Assembly: GCF_030272615.1 (NCBI RefSeq)
Contig: NC_081412.1
Coordinates: 21,656,432 to 21,720,431, forward strand
From: Cryptomeria japonica
Taxonomy: Eukaryota; Streptophyta; Pinopsida; Cupressales; Cupressaceae
Reading direction: 5' to 3'
DNA length: 64,000 bases
The translations under genes were made by a program, and so were the position numbers. This document shows positions 28,033 through 40,412 of the stretch, piece after piece (within the stretch, counting starts at the first letter, position 1; every line of letters starts with the position of its first letter). Below the pieces are notes generated by a model that searched no databases, was not told the origin of the DNA, and was given only the letters and a program-made list of their open reading frames with translations.

Positions 28033-28040
28033 CTTTTATA
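28033..28040 (-). promoter_or_regulatory. TATA box of the antisense PMD gene
   Basis: On the minus strand the sequence reads CCTATAAAAGGGGAAAAGGG. A TATAAAAG box here is 74-81 bases upstream of the exon 1 ATG, giving a predicted start near 28005 and a short leader. It lies in the element interior, outside the LTR, so the antisense unit appears to have its own promoter. Confidence 0.65.
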
Positions 28041-28364
28041 GGAGGAAAATGAAATTAGGGTTAGCCAAATGGACCTGTAATATGGTCGCGGTCTCCCCTA
28101 TACCATAACATTTGTAACTTATCGGAAGATGAATCAATTTGCACACTTTTCACATGCACGAAATCATACACATCATAAGCAACTCATCAAATTAAATCAA
28201 AAAAATTTCAAAATATTGATTCATCTCTTGAGGGGGCATCACACATCATATCGAATCTGGGGCACGACTAGCAAATCAAAAGAGCGACACAAAAATTGTA
28301 TTTGATCATGAATCATGATTAAGCATCATTTTCTTTGAAATAACATGTGCACACACGTCACTTC
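28041..28364. other. Short spacer before the PPT (antisense promoter region)
   Basis: About 320 bp between the antisense TATA box and the PPT. No gene; AT-rich with repeated CATCAT-type words. It would hold any upstream promoter elements of the PMD gene. Confidence 0.5.
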
Positions 28365-28378
28365 AAAGAGGGGCAAAA
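28365..28378 (+). other. Polypurine tract of the gypsy element
   Basis: AAAGAGGGGCAAAA directly abuts the 3' LTR (TGTAGG), the expected position for the plus-strand primer. Confidence 0.9.
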
Positions 28379-29843
28379 TGTAGGTGTATAAAAATGACCA
28401 TATTCCTAAATGAATATTTTATGTTCATTTCTCTATTTAATTAAATCCAACTTAATTAAATTATCCACATTCCTCTATTTAATTAAGTAAATTACTCAAT
28501 TTATTTAATCAAATTCATTATACCCATTTAATGAATAAATCATTTTATTCAATAAATCCCCCCTATCCACTTTTAATTAAATTCAAATTTAATTAAATAG
28601 TTATCCTAAATTGAATAAATCTAATTTATTTAATTTCTCCAAATTGCAACCAAATTGAATGAAATACTTTATTTCAATTAAATCCTATTATCCCTCCATC
28701 CACTTGCAAAATCCCAAACCCCTTTCTAATCCCTTCTAGAATCTTCTAATTGCTTCTAATTAACCTAACCCTTCCTCTAAACTTTGTCACATCCCTAAGC
28801 AAAGGGAAGTCACTTCTCAAAACCCTTAAAGTCTTTGATAACCATTAAAGGTTTTCAACCTTCAACCACTAAATGGCTCAAAGTCTTTGATAACCATTGA
28901 AGGCTTTCAACCTTCAACCACTTAATCCCCAAAGTCTCCAATAACCATTAATGGTTAACTCAAACCCTCCTACATGGTTAAAACATTTGTTTTGACTCAA
29001 CCTCTACCCAACCCAAGGGTCTCATCAGGCCTTTAATGCTTTGACCATGATTATCTCTTAATCATTTGCACAAAGGTTTATCCTTGGATTAACTCTTAAT
29101 CCATTGGGTAATCCTAATGTAGACTTGACCCTTAGCCTCTAGATAACCATGAGGTCTTCTCAGGCATTCAATGCCTCCAACCCCTTCTCTCAACCCAACC
29201 CTATGTTGACACTTGTCACCATTTCATTGGTGCCAATTATGCACATGGATTCCCAACTTTCAAACTCAACCCTTGATCAACTCTTTCAATCTTGACCATC
29301 CATTGCCCTATTTTTGCTATAAATAGAGCTCTCATTCCTCCATAACGATCATCCTTCAAATTTGTAGCATCACACTTATGCTCAAATACATTCAAGCTTT
29401 TTCATTTCATATATGCTCATCATTTAGCCTCTCTTTAAATCAGGAATTAGACTAAATATGCATGTTTAGAATAATTTATTTATCATTTTAGCTCAATCAT
29501 AGACTAAATATAGTATGCTAGGATAGTATTCATACTAATCTTGTCATCTTATCATTTAGTTTATTGCATTTTAAAATCATACATAGCTTAGAATACATCT
29601 CATACTAAACATCTATCAGAGCATGCCTCGTTCTTGCATTTGCTATCCCTGAATCATTTTGCTCAGTGATCTAAGAGCAAAACATTGGTTTGAGGGACAT
29701 TGTGAGATAGAGAACCATGGGACCCTCCTTGGGAAGCTGAGTAATACGTTATTACTTCATAGCTTGCACCAAGAAGTCATGTGTGTGTGTGTGGACAAGT
29801 CATTTTTATATATTTTCACATATTGAGTTTTATCCCCCCACTT

Positions 29844-29856
<13 letters not shown>
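28379..29856 (+). repeat. 3' LTR of the gypsy element
   Basis: About 1478 bp, colinear with 11512-12993. Differences counted by eye number about 30, mostly transitions, plus a 4-bp difference in a (GT)n run and a one-base deletion. The last bases merge into TA repeat, so the exact end is uncertain by a few bases. Confidence 0.92.

Positions 29857-29884
<28 letters not shown>
29851..29884. repeat. (TA)n microsatellite, right of the gypsy insertion
   Basis: 34 bp of TA repeat, the continuation of the tract at 11409-11510 on the other side of the insertion. Confidence 0.9.
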
Positions 29885-29886
<2 letters not shown>

Positions 29887-30635
29887 ATAAAGGGTGCATC
29901 GAATGTTGGTATCAGGTAGTGAGATTTACTTCGTTTCCCTAGTTAAGATGATATTATGCTTCATGTTTGGTTCTTTTGGTGAGGAGATCGAGATGTTTGT
30001 ATGTCATAAATCTTTCTCCCTCTCAAGTATATAGGTTACTGATTTTGGTTATTGTGTGATATCCTAATTACATTGACTTTGAGGAAGCTTTTTTTAAAAA
30101 AAAATTCCTCATATAGGTGTATGGCATGGCTTCTTTAGTAACATAAGGATGTACCTATGTGTAATTGTACATTTGTCTTCTTAATTACGTGTAACTAGAT
30201 GATATAAGAGTGTTACCATGCTTGAAGGGTGTGAGTTATTGTGATTTTTGCTTAATAGATGCTAACTCAGTGACATAAATTATAGTTTTGTCTTGCAAAA
30301 CGTAAGTAAATGAGGTTTTCTTGAAAATATATTAATGATTTAGCATGCTTATTGTAATTAGTAAGAGTATTGTGACTTGTTTTATCTTTTGTGTAATGCA
30401 TTCACCTTGAATAATTGGAGCGTAGTAAGGAAACTTTTGTTGTCATTATCTTACTTTGAGCTAGGAAATGTTTGAAAACAAGATGTTTTGATGAATCCTC
30501 TAGCGAAGAGATTATGTATATTGTCCGTAAATGTTCTATAGGAAAGATATGATTTGGTTGTGTTCAAAAGAAGATTTAGGTTAATGTGTGGGTGCATCTT
30601 TATCCTAAGCTTCTGACTTCCAGGAGAAAGTCAAG
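29885..30635 (+). other. LARD internal domain, non-coding (3' part)
   Basis: About 750 bp of AT-rich sequence with no gene, leading to the PPT of the LARD-like element. It begins GGATAAAGGGTGCATCGAATG, and GGTATCAGG lies just after it. Confidence 0.6.
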
Positions 30636-30650
30636 TTTTAGGGGAGAGGA
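30636..30650 (+). other. Polypurine tract of the LARD-like element
   Basis: TTTTAGGGGAGAGGA immediately precedes the 3' LTR start TGCAGTGCCC. Confidence 0.85.
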
Positions 30651-31040
30651 TGCAGTGCCCTTCCCTGACTCATGCTTTGTGAGAGGATGTGATAAACACT
30701 TTATATTTGTGCTTTGATAGTCTCTTTGACATTAGTCCCTCCTAGACTTGCATTTTGATTTATGCATCGATATACATATATAGACTCTTATGTGATGCTT
30801 TCATTTCTATCTCAAATGATATTGATGATGCTAGATACTTTATATGGACATATGCTATTTGATGACTTATGAGGATGATTGATACATCTTGGACTATATT
30901 GATGATGAACCTATATTTGATGATTTATATGTGATCATTATTCATGATGAATCATATTGCTTATGGTATTTTGATGGTAATATGATTATGCTAATCCTAC
31001 TCTATGATCATGATGACCGAGTTGATGCTACGATGATTGT

Positions 31041-31549
31041 TGTTAGAATTCGTGAAATGCGAATCTCACAAGCCTAGTTATCTTCTGCAAGAATACCTGT
31101 CACACAATAAGAGAAAATTGAACAACAAAGAGAATTGAAGACAATTAACAATAATTGAATGTATTGCTTTGAAATTGCTTAATTACAATGAAGGATATGA
31201 CATCCTTATAAAGAAATCTAACTCTAAAAATAGAAATCCTAAATGTTGGAGTCTACGAGATAGAATGAGAGTTAAAATAGAATGCATGAATCAGTCATGT
31301 ATGCACAAAAAGCATAATAGACTAATTAATGCAAGAAACTCTCAAAATTCTAAACATAGTTCATAATAGACTAATTAATGCAAGAAACTATCGAAATTCT
31401 AAACATAGTTTGAATTTCCTAGTTTGCATTATGTATGGAGATAAATATTAATTAATTATTCATAATTTATTAATTAACTAAATAATAAATTATTTAGTGA
31501 ATTAATGCAATTAAGTGAATAATTAATATATGAATTATTTATTCCAACA
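31041..31549 (+). mobile_element. Solo LTR, copia-like, with perfect TSD
   Basis: This 509-bp insert is absent from the matching place in the 5' LARD LTR (about 4921). It begins TGTTAGAAT and ends ATTCCAACA, near-inverted terminal repeats of the TG...CA type. It is flanked by ATTGT on both sides (31036-31040 and 31550-31554). No internal region remains, so it is a solo LTR left by recombination, or possibly a very small LTR-only element. Confidence 0.88.
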
Positions 31550-34274
31550 ATTGTGTTTGTCTTGTAGCGTCTTCGTGATTAGAGACGATGTCATACCACT
31601 CATTGCGAGCATGATATGACATTGTGATTCTCTATCACTTGCCTGGTCATTTATGATGTATATGTGTTGTATTGCGTTTAGTGGTGGATGGAGGTTTGCA
31701 GGTACCAGACATCAACTCCACCTGGTCTCACAGGTCTGAGTGTGTCTTTATCCCAATGGCAAGTTGTTGGAGATGGCATGTGTTTCCCTCCTACACTCTA
31801 GGCTTAAGTTGTTCACCTTGTCGGTTTTGTCTTGTGGGGCAAGTTGGTGGTTAGAGTTTTCTGTCATTGTTTGACCCCATGTCGGGTTGTCTTTAAGCAT
31901 TTGATTAATATAACATTAATATTATAGTTTAGTTATTTATTTATTATTTGGATAACTATTTAATATTTATTTCTATTGGCTTGGTTAATGATTAGTTGAG
32001 CTTGATTTATTTAATTAATTGATTTATTGTTGTTGGTTATTTATTATTTATTTATTGTTTAATTATAATTTATTATTTATTTGATTTTATCTAATTATTG
32101 TTATTTAATTAATTAATCATTGTTGGAGTTTATTTATATTGTTTTATTTGATTTATTATACTATTATTATTAAATATATATTAACCTTTGTTATTACATG
32201 GTTATGGGATATATTATATAACCTACCTATCCTTTTACCCTATTGGTTGAATAGTGGGAGGTAAGTAAATAATACTATTAAATATTACTTTCCTTGATAT
32301 TGTTCATGGTAGGTATAACATATAGTTTTATGGAATATTTTGATTGGTGAGTGATTTTCTATAGTTTTGAATTAATTGTCTATTTATCGAGCTTTCTAGG
32401 AATGTTGTCAGGTTACCATCTGGGAGCATCTTGATTGCATTTGGAGATTTGATTTCATTGAAGATTGGATTGTTGAAGATTTGTTGATTGAATCGGAATA
32501 TTTCATGGTTGGATTCATGGGATTTCGTTTGCTCTTCATCAAGTTGTTTTCTTGCCTTGGTTGCGATTTCCAGGTTGGAGCTTTGGTTTCTCCCTCTGCA
32601 TTTTTATCTGAAAAGGTTGTTTTCAATGTTCTTGCTAAAAGATTGTATGTGGGGAGATTTTAGTGCTTATATTTCATTCTTGGGTTTGGGGAAATAGTTT
32701 CATGTGTCGAAGAATATGTGTGTGTGTGTGTGTAAAAATCTAGAAATGTATTTTTGTTAGAGATGTTTATTCTGCATATTGTCTTTATTAATTTATGAAT
32801 TTCCTTCCTTGTATTGTTGTTTGGATTTAAGATGCCTTTATGTTTTTGTTTTGTCTCCCATTATGATATTCTACATCTCCATGAATTTTTGTGTGGGCTT
32901 TAATGCATTTATGTACAAGTCTGTGTAAAGGAAGTGCATGGATTTGATGTTGGAATCCATTTGTGTGGCTTGTGAGTCCAATTTTTATATTTTCAAGTCA
33001 TTATTTTTTCCTCCCGTTCCTTTTGGGAGCTTCATCTATTCAATTTGTGTTCCTATTAGCAATTCTGGGCAATTTCGTCAATCCATTTGTCCGTTTTCAT
33101 TGATTTTTGCTCTTTGAACCCAAAATGCTAAAAGATAGCACCAAAACACTAAAATATGTCATGGATGCACTATATAATGACCTCTATGTGCTAATATGTC
33201 TCCCATATGCACTAAACTAGGTTTTTGATGCGTTGTTCTACCCTGACTTGCCATATTTGTCAGTTAGGTCTTGTGAAGTCACTTTTCTGGGTTTTGGGCT
33301 TTTACTAGAGGCTTATTGTGATTGATTTGATGTTCTCAGAGGCGTCTTTTATTTGATTTAGATCCTTGCATTATTTTTTTGAGCTTCGTTAGGATGATTT
33401 GTGGCCTATTGTTGAGGGTATTGCTTATATGTTGATTTGCTCCAGTAAGAGGAAGAAAGCCTCATTATTGAGGAATGTTTATGAGAGCTCCAGTGGGATG
33501 ATTATGCCTCACTGTTGAGGATGGGAATTGATTTTGTACTATATTTGATCTCATATATTTTCCTTGTTTCATTGTTGTATTTATTTAGTGGAGTTTCTTT
33601 CTTTGCATATGGGTGTATGATTCATTTTATGTTTCAATTTGTATCAGTGATGTTGTGACTGTATTTATGTTCTTGGAGATCCTTCGTGATGTTGTGTTAT
33701 GTTCTTTGTGGTTTATGCATCACCCTAAGGTATTGGTCCATGATTAGGGGGAGTGGGCTCTTGCATGTGTAGGACTAGGGTCATGATCAATAGACCTCTA
33801 TGAAGGGGTCTAGACTGGATGGAAGCACATGAAGAGTTTTCTTTTGTAATTACAAGTGATAACCTTAATAAATTGAATAGTGGGTTGGATAATTAGGAAT
33901 TCACTTAATCAAGATAATGAATTTGATCGTGTGCCCCAATGGAGAGTCCCAGGGAGGTTGTTTTGGGATCTAAGATTGGGAAGACCATTGGAGTGGTGAA
34001 CCAACCTCCCTTGTTTGGCTCCATTGCTAAGGCAGATTCCACATGAGGCTAGCATGTGATGACACTCTTCCCTACATGTGTCCATTATCCTTATACCTCG
34101 ATTGTTCATTATGCCTCTAGGAGTTTATTGATTTATGATTAGCCTTCTGTTGTGATTTCATTCATTGTTTATGGTTGTTATCTGGTAGATGTCTTGTTGA
34201 GTCCCTTGGTCTTTAGGTGTCAGCCTGGGTCTTGAGTGTGATTTGGAACCCCATGTCATCTCCTAGCATGGGGG

Positions 34275-35233
34275 TGTTGGAAATTTACACTCATCCGATA
34301 ACTTCTGGTAGTTGCTTATTAGTCTAGGGTTGTCATTGATGGCAACTCTTCTTGGTGATTTGATCCAGTGATCGCGATTCATCTTATCGAGAAATGGGAG
34401 TTAACCAATAGGCAGTTAACTGGTAAAATAGGGCTATCTCGGTAATGTTTTGGTCTGGAATCGCTTCTGATGATTGCAATAATTTTGGTGGTTGATCTCT
34501 TATTTTTGGTGAATGGTAAGATCCTTAGGAAGCATGTGATCATACTCTTTTGGTCCGATGCTATGTTTTGTTCGAGATTGAAGCCGACTTGGAGCTACAC
34601 ATTACACTTCTTGAAGCCGACTTGTAGGAGATTATTTTTATGTTAAGACCGGATATATTAGATTGATTTGGCGATTGGTTTTGGGAGTAATACTATTATG
34701 GTGATCCATTTTGGTATGATTGAGTGCAGTTTGATGTGTGCATTTGGTTTACAAACAATTTGGTAGCTGACTGAGACAGAAACAGAGTATTTGCAGAGCG
34801 AGGAGAGTCAAAGATCTTGTCCTTAACCGGAACTCATTCATGCATTATCAGATGCTATTTCAAAGTTAATCATTGTATTTTCTCATTGTAATCAAATTGT
34901 AAGTCAGTGAGACTTCCCTCAAGGTTGTAACCTTCTGGGTCATTGTAATTGAGCAGTGAACCTGAATGCAAGTGCATTCCCCATCTATGTAATATTTATG
35001 TACTCCTGGCCATAGTATATGAATATTGTGGGTTCCAGCCCTACCGTGGTTTTTCCCTTTCCGAGTTTCCACGTAAAATTTCTAGTGTTGTGGATCTATG
35101 GTTTATTTATTGCATGTTTATGTTCTTTTCTCTTATGCATTGTTAACCGGTGGATAAAGATTAAGTTTGTGGATTTGATCTTTCAGAAGATCACTGATTC
35201 ATCTCCCCCTCTTAGTGATCTTTGATTCTAACA
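34275..35233 (+). repeat. 5' LTR of the copia-type element
   Basis: 959 bp, TGTTGGAAAT ... TTCTAACA. It matches 40413-41357 with many point differences and short indels. Confidence 0.88.
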
Positions 35234-35235
35234 AT

Positions 35236-35247
35236 TGGTATCGGAGC
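35236..35247 (+). other. Primer-binding site, initiator-Met type (copia-type element)
   Basis: TGGTATCGGAGC, one base from the canonical TGGTATCAGAGC, two bases after the LTR end. Confidence 0.88.
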
Positions 35248-35301
35248 CTAGTTCCTTTGAGGAAGCTTAACTTCTTGAGGAAGATATGAGAGATTGATTC
35301 T

Positions 35302-36485
35302 ATGGATTTCAGTTTTCAGAGACAACTCAATGTGGCACTTGAGGATCTTGATGCAGCTAGAAATGAGATATATACCCTGAAGAAGAACCTGAATGCTGAT
35401 GATGAATTCATTAGCGATCTAAAGGATTATGCAAGTGTCTGTAGAGAGAAGAGGAAGGAATTGATGGAAAGTTGAATGAGAAAGAAGATCAGATCATAGA
35501 ATATCATTACAAATTTGATGAAGTTGACAAGCTTGAGAGAGAAAATGTTGCGTTGAAGAATGAGATGCAATCCATTGTGATGAGGTTGACCAAGGACATT
35601 GAGGAACGGAAGAAGAATGAAGAGAATTTGGATCAATCATTGAAGGAATGAGATGATGAATTCTTTAGGCTTGCCTATGAGAATGATTAGTTGAAGCTTG
35701 AGTTGACACAATCAAGGAATAATGGTCAAGAACTTGAAAGACGGATTGCTACCTTGAGAGATGAACTTGATATTGCTAATGAGTACAAAGACAAATTCAA
35801 AGCTAGTTCATAAAGGCTTGATGAGATGCTGGAAAGTCAGAGACATGGAAAGGACATCCGAGGTTTAGGATTTGAGAAAGGTGAATCCTCTGGATTTGGA
35901 CAAGGAAATGCAAAACCTGATCAGAAGAAGAGCAAGAATCCTCTGGTAAGACAACCTAATACTCATAAATTCAATGGTAGATGTTTTACTTGCAATAAAT
36001 TTTGTCACATGGCAATTCAATGCAGAAGTAGGATGAATAATGGAATGATGAACATTAACAATATGATGAATAATATGAATAATGTTCCTACCTTTACCGG
36101 TCAGTGTTTCATATGCAATAACTTTGGACACAAGTCAAATATGTGTAGAGCAGTAATGAATAACTTTCAGAATAAAAGATTTTATGCTTGTGGAATGTTT
36201 GGACATATCTCTAATCAGTGCATGACAAGACCAAATTAGATTAACTTTAGACCTATGCAGAATAATGTTGTTTGCAGAGCATGCAACAAAACCGGTCACA
36301 TTACAAAGTACTGCAGAAGCAAAAATAGTGCTCTAATAGACAAGAACAAATCAGATGAAAAGGGAAAGGCAAAGGTAGATGAGATCAGAGATCAGAATAA
36401 GAAGATGTGGGTAAAGAAGGATTAATCTAAGGTAGATGGTGGATCTGTACCTAAATCCAATGCAAAACCTTTATCTGGTAACTAG
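35302..36485 (+). pseudogene. Gag-like coiled-coil protein with CCHC zinc knuckles
   Basis: The probable start is ATG 35302 (MDFSFQRQLN). The first 170 codons or so are highly charged heptad-like sequence, a likely coiled coil. The frame breaks at TGA 35473 and shifts, then runs with stops in one frame to TAG 36483. Four zinc-knuckle-like units follow: CFTCNKFCHMAIQC, CFICNNFGHKSNMC, a damaged YACGMFGHISNQC lacking the first Cys, and CRACNKTGHITKYC after an in-frame TAG at 36237. Asn/Met-rich spacers separate them. In copia Gag, one CCHC knuckle follows the capsid domain; here the capsid core is not recognisable and the knuckles are multiplied. It probably binds the element RNA. Confidence 0.75.
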
Positions 36486-36884
36486 GGATTTTGGCCTTAA
36501 GGGGAGGCAAATTCATGCAAATCTTGCAATACCCCTCGATGAGATCTGTAGTCAATGGATTACAGTTGGCAAGAATTGAATTTCAGTTGACATCTAGAAT
36601 TAAGATAGCTGATTTTGGCATCTGATAGTTAAATAGGGCATCTGATTGGATATCTGAGGCGCATTTATTTCAAAGTGAAATTAGGGTTTGCAAAGTTAAA
36701 ATGGAAAATACGAGAGTTATTATTCAATTTGCGAATAGTGTTTTCAAGTTGCAGAACAAGGCGGTCAAGGCTTCCAAACTATCAGTGAGCTTAAAGCAAT
36801 CTGGCGAGTGATCTAGGGAATTCGACAGTCAGTTGAGGTATTTTTCGAAGAGCTTTTCTAAGTTTGGTTTTTTGAAAATTTAAA

Positions 36885-39800
36885 ATGGCATCCTCGTCTT
36901 CCATTTGTACTCCACTGGTTGTTTAGGTCAAGGATAGACCTCGTTCCATGTTTAAGAAGCACCCTTACAAATCCATGGAGGTTGACCCAATTGGAGCTTT
37001 CTCTTCCATTCTGCATGGAGTTTTGCATATAGATGATGTATGGGCCTATATTCACAGTGAGATCAAGGAAACCGGCAATGAAGACATTTTGGATCTTTAT
37101 ACCGACAACATCATGAATGAAATCAACAATCCTAAGCCAGAATTTGTGCAGTTGCAGAGAAATGGTTTCACTCAATTTGTGAACTTTCCATCATTTGATG
37201 AAAATGAATGGGTGAGGTATGTATTGAGCAGAATTCATGCAAATTTATATGGCTAGACCAACCCTATAAAATCACTTCAGAAGCAATTCAGGCGGTAACT
37301 TGTTTAAATCAAACTGGTGACAAGCCAGGGCTACGTAAAGTCATAAACCCTACCATCAACAAGCTAACTGGTGCAAAGTTTGATGGACACTCAATGAAGA
37401 TCAACACAATCAAGGAAAATGATGTTAAGTTTGTTGCGATGGTAATTGGTTACAAGGTACATCAATCTGATTGACTGAATTCTGTATCTAGCACTATCAT
37501 CCATGCGGCTTGCCAGATGGTTAAGGAAGATGCTCACTATGATCTGTGTAGTGTTTTGTTGGAGGAATTGAAGATAAATTTGAATAAAATTAAGCAAGAT
37601 AAAAAGCATGTCTCCAAATTTGGTTCATTGGTTATCTGTCTGGCACTTTACTTCATGAATCCAATCCGTGGAACTGGTAGAGTGTAGTAGGCTTTTGACA
37701 GACTAGTGGCCCAATAGATAAAGCAGGGTCTTGATAGACTTGAAAATAGAGACAATCAAAATGTTGCATTGTGGCCATTCTTCAAGACCTTTAAAGACAA
37801 GATGAAATAGAGAGTCAAAATCCCCAAGGAAATTGTGAAGAAATATGAACGGACAATCTGTTTCATGGTGAACAAAGATGAATGTCTCATGGAAGCGGTT
37901 CAGCCCCGGACGGTATGGATAATGCCTATGGGCTATGAGGTTGATGCAGGGACTTTGGATTCTTACGCACAACATCTTCTTAACACTCTGGTGGATACTA
38001 AAGAAAAAAGGTTCAAAACCTGCAAGCAAAAATCAATGGAATTGCACACTAAGTTCACCGAACTAACTAGGAAAATAATAGTTGCTAAGATAGTAGAGGA
38101 AATCCTTGTTGAGGAAGGTCACCCTCGAGAAAAAGTTAAAGTTGCAAGAGCTGCAAGGGATGCAGTTGAAAAGGCAAAGAAACAAAAGACTGCACCCGTT
38201 CAAGTCAAGGTGAAGGTGACAGGGTCTTCTCTCGCTCCAATGAAGACACCTGCTAAATCAGAACCCTTCGTTTCATCTGCAAAGGGGAAAGGTGTTCTGA
38301 GGAAGAAGCAGAAACCCCAAAGGGAGTATGTGGCAGTTTCTTCAGTGACATCTAAAATGAAGTCAAATGCAAACATTCCCAAGGTGCCAAAGAAAGGAGA
38401 TTTTGTAAGAGTAATCCGGTAACCTCAATCTGGTGCTGAGAAGAGAGCGTTGAAAGAGAAGAAGGCAAAGTCCGATCTTGTACTAGAAAGCAAGCCTAAG
38501 CGAGGAAAGAAGATAAAATTTGACCTAGATGAGGCAATTAAATCCGGTAAGATGAAGACCACCCAAACAGAGTATCGTATTATTCCTCCTTTGTCTACTC
38601 AAGAATTAATAGATGAAATTATTAAAGATGGAAATTTGAAGAACATTTATGTATATTATAAAAATATGGATGATAAGGATAAGAGGCAGATTGAAGAAGC
38701 TGTAATTTTGTACATGGATGTATTTAGTAAAGCATTGATTAAATTAGAAAAATATCCTCCAAAAGATTTGTACAGTTTAATTCATGCTAGGAGAAAATCT
38801 TCTAGTCAAATGGATAGAGTAATTAAGGAGAGTGAACTAGTCAATCAGTGCACCAGTATCACTATTGAGGAAATTGATTGATTAATTTTGTTAGCAAATA
38901 AAAAGGAATTCAAGAGAAAGCACAGAGTCTACAGTCTGATGGTTGGCATACTAGGGGAAATAAGGAGAGAAACCAATGCAATATGGAAGAAGTTTCTCGC
39001 TGAGAACAGTCTAGTAGAAACTATTTCACAAGATGAAGCCACTCAATCAGAGAATCCTCTGGTAAATGATGTAAATAAGGAGGAGGACACTCAGGATGTT
39101 ATAGAGCAACAAATTTTAGATTCTGTTTAGGTTGATCCTGTTAAGGAGAATGATAAATCAGCAGAGGCAAAGGTTGGTGCACCAAGTGGTGAGACCGGTG
39201 CACGAGAGGCACCCAAAGAAGACAAAATCGGACAGGTTGAGGCTGAGAAAAAGGTAGAAGAAAAATAGGAGGAACTGGATAAAGGGAAGGGTAAGGTAAC
39301 AGAAACTCTGATCCTTATGGCAATTGACACATAAAAAATACAAAGCCAAGGGAGCTTTCCACAGTTTAATATCAATTTTGACAAACCATTCAATCAGATG
39401 TATATGGCAGAAAGGATGATTGTTGCTGCTACTCTCCAAGCACAAGCTTGTCAGGAGTTAGCATAATCTGAATCAGAAGAGAAGAGGCTCATTAAGAAAA
39501 CAATTTCAGTTTTGGAGCAGGTGGTACCGAAACTACAACTTGATGGTAATGCTAGTTCATCTGGTAAGCTTCAGAACTTGATAGATCATATATCCACTCA
39601 GTTTGATTCTTTGACCAAGGCATCAACTAGGCAGGCTATGGAGAAATGTAAAGATGCCAAGTTCAAACGTTTTTACAAATGATCAACAATATGATAAGGC
39701 TCATCTTGAAAAGGAATTAAAACTAATTGATGAGGCCTTAGCGAAAGGTGGTAAAATTTATGTCTTGTCTAGTTTTTAGAATTTTCACTATTGAAATAGA

Positions 39801-40191
39801 CAAGCAAATAGATAATTGGAGAGGGCAGTTAGCTCATATTTCTCAGGCTTATGGTCCTATGGCTAACTCAACCGACAATATTAAAGGCCAAATTTTGACT
39901 ACTATGGAGCAGATTAGGAATTCTAAGAAGGAGAAGAGGAGAATGGTTAGGCGGACAGGTGAACTCCAAAACCTAATCGGTCCCCGGTTAGACACCTTAG
40001 TGTACCATAAGATGGACTGCATTCAAAACATGTCTTGGGAGACTCCAACTGAGATTGCAGCTATAGAATTTCATGCTTATGTTTTGAATGGTTTTGTTTC
40101 AATTTTGAAGAAATTGCAGGCATGTTGGAACACATATCTTGGGTTCCTTAAGATAGCATATGCATATATACTCAAGCATGTACAGATGTGA
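36885..40191 (+). pseudogene. Long unknown protein of the copia-type element
   Basis: Starts at ATG 36885 (MASSSSICTP). Open segments run, with interruptions, through 36948-37256, 37208-37474, 37835-38422, 38450-38881, 38888-39130 and 39748-40191. The segments from 37208 to 39660 share one frame apart from point stops; shifts occur near 37230 and 39680. The ancestral product would be roughly 1,100 residues. The N-terminal part contains HPYKSMEVDPIGAF, then ITSEAIQAVTCLNQTGDKPG. The middle is Lys-rich and basic, and the C-terminal part is charged and helical (coiled-coil-like). I recognise no domain and no protease, RT or integrase motif. A structural or regulatory role for mobilisation in trans is only an inference. 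Confidence 0.6.
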
Positions 40192-40400
40192 TCATTTGGT
40201 GTGTGTGCGTGTGTATATGTACAAAATATTTTGTTTCACACCCTATCTTTGGCATTGTTGTCAAAGGGGGAGAGATGAGGTGTAGTTCGGTGATGCGGAT
40301 TTTTTGGTTATTGATCTAAGGGGGAGCCTTAGAATTATTTCATTCTTTTTCATCTGGAGGTTTCTACATGTCATTTTTCACAGGTATTGCCATCAATGCC

Positions 40401-40412
40401 AAAGGGAGAGAT
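40401..40412 (+). other. Polypurine tract of the copia-type element
   Basis: AAAGGGAGAGA lies next to the 3' LTR. A similar tract, AAAGGGGGAGAGA, is present about 140 bp upstream near 40264 and could be a duplicate or central tract. Confidence 0.8.

Noticed and set aside
29856-29884. A defined 5-bp target duplication for the gypsy element
   Set aside because: Both flanks are TA repeat, so any duplication is indistinguishable.
36858-37175. 105-codon minus-strand frame
   Set aside because: It is the shadow of the long plus-strand unknown ORF in the copia-type element.
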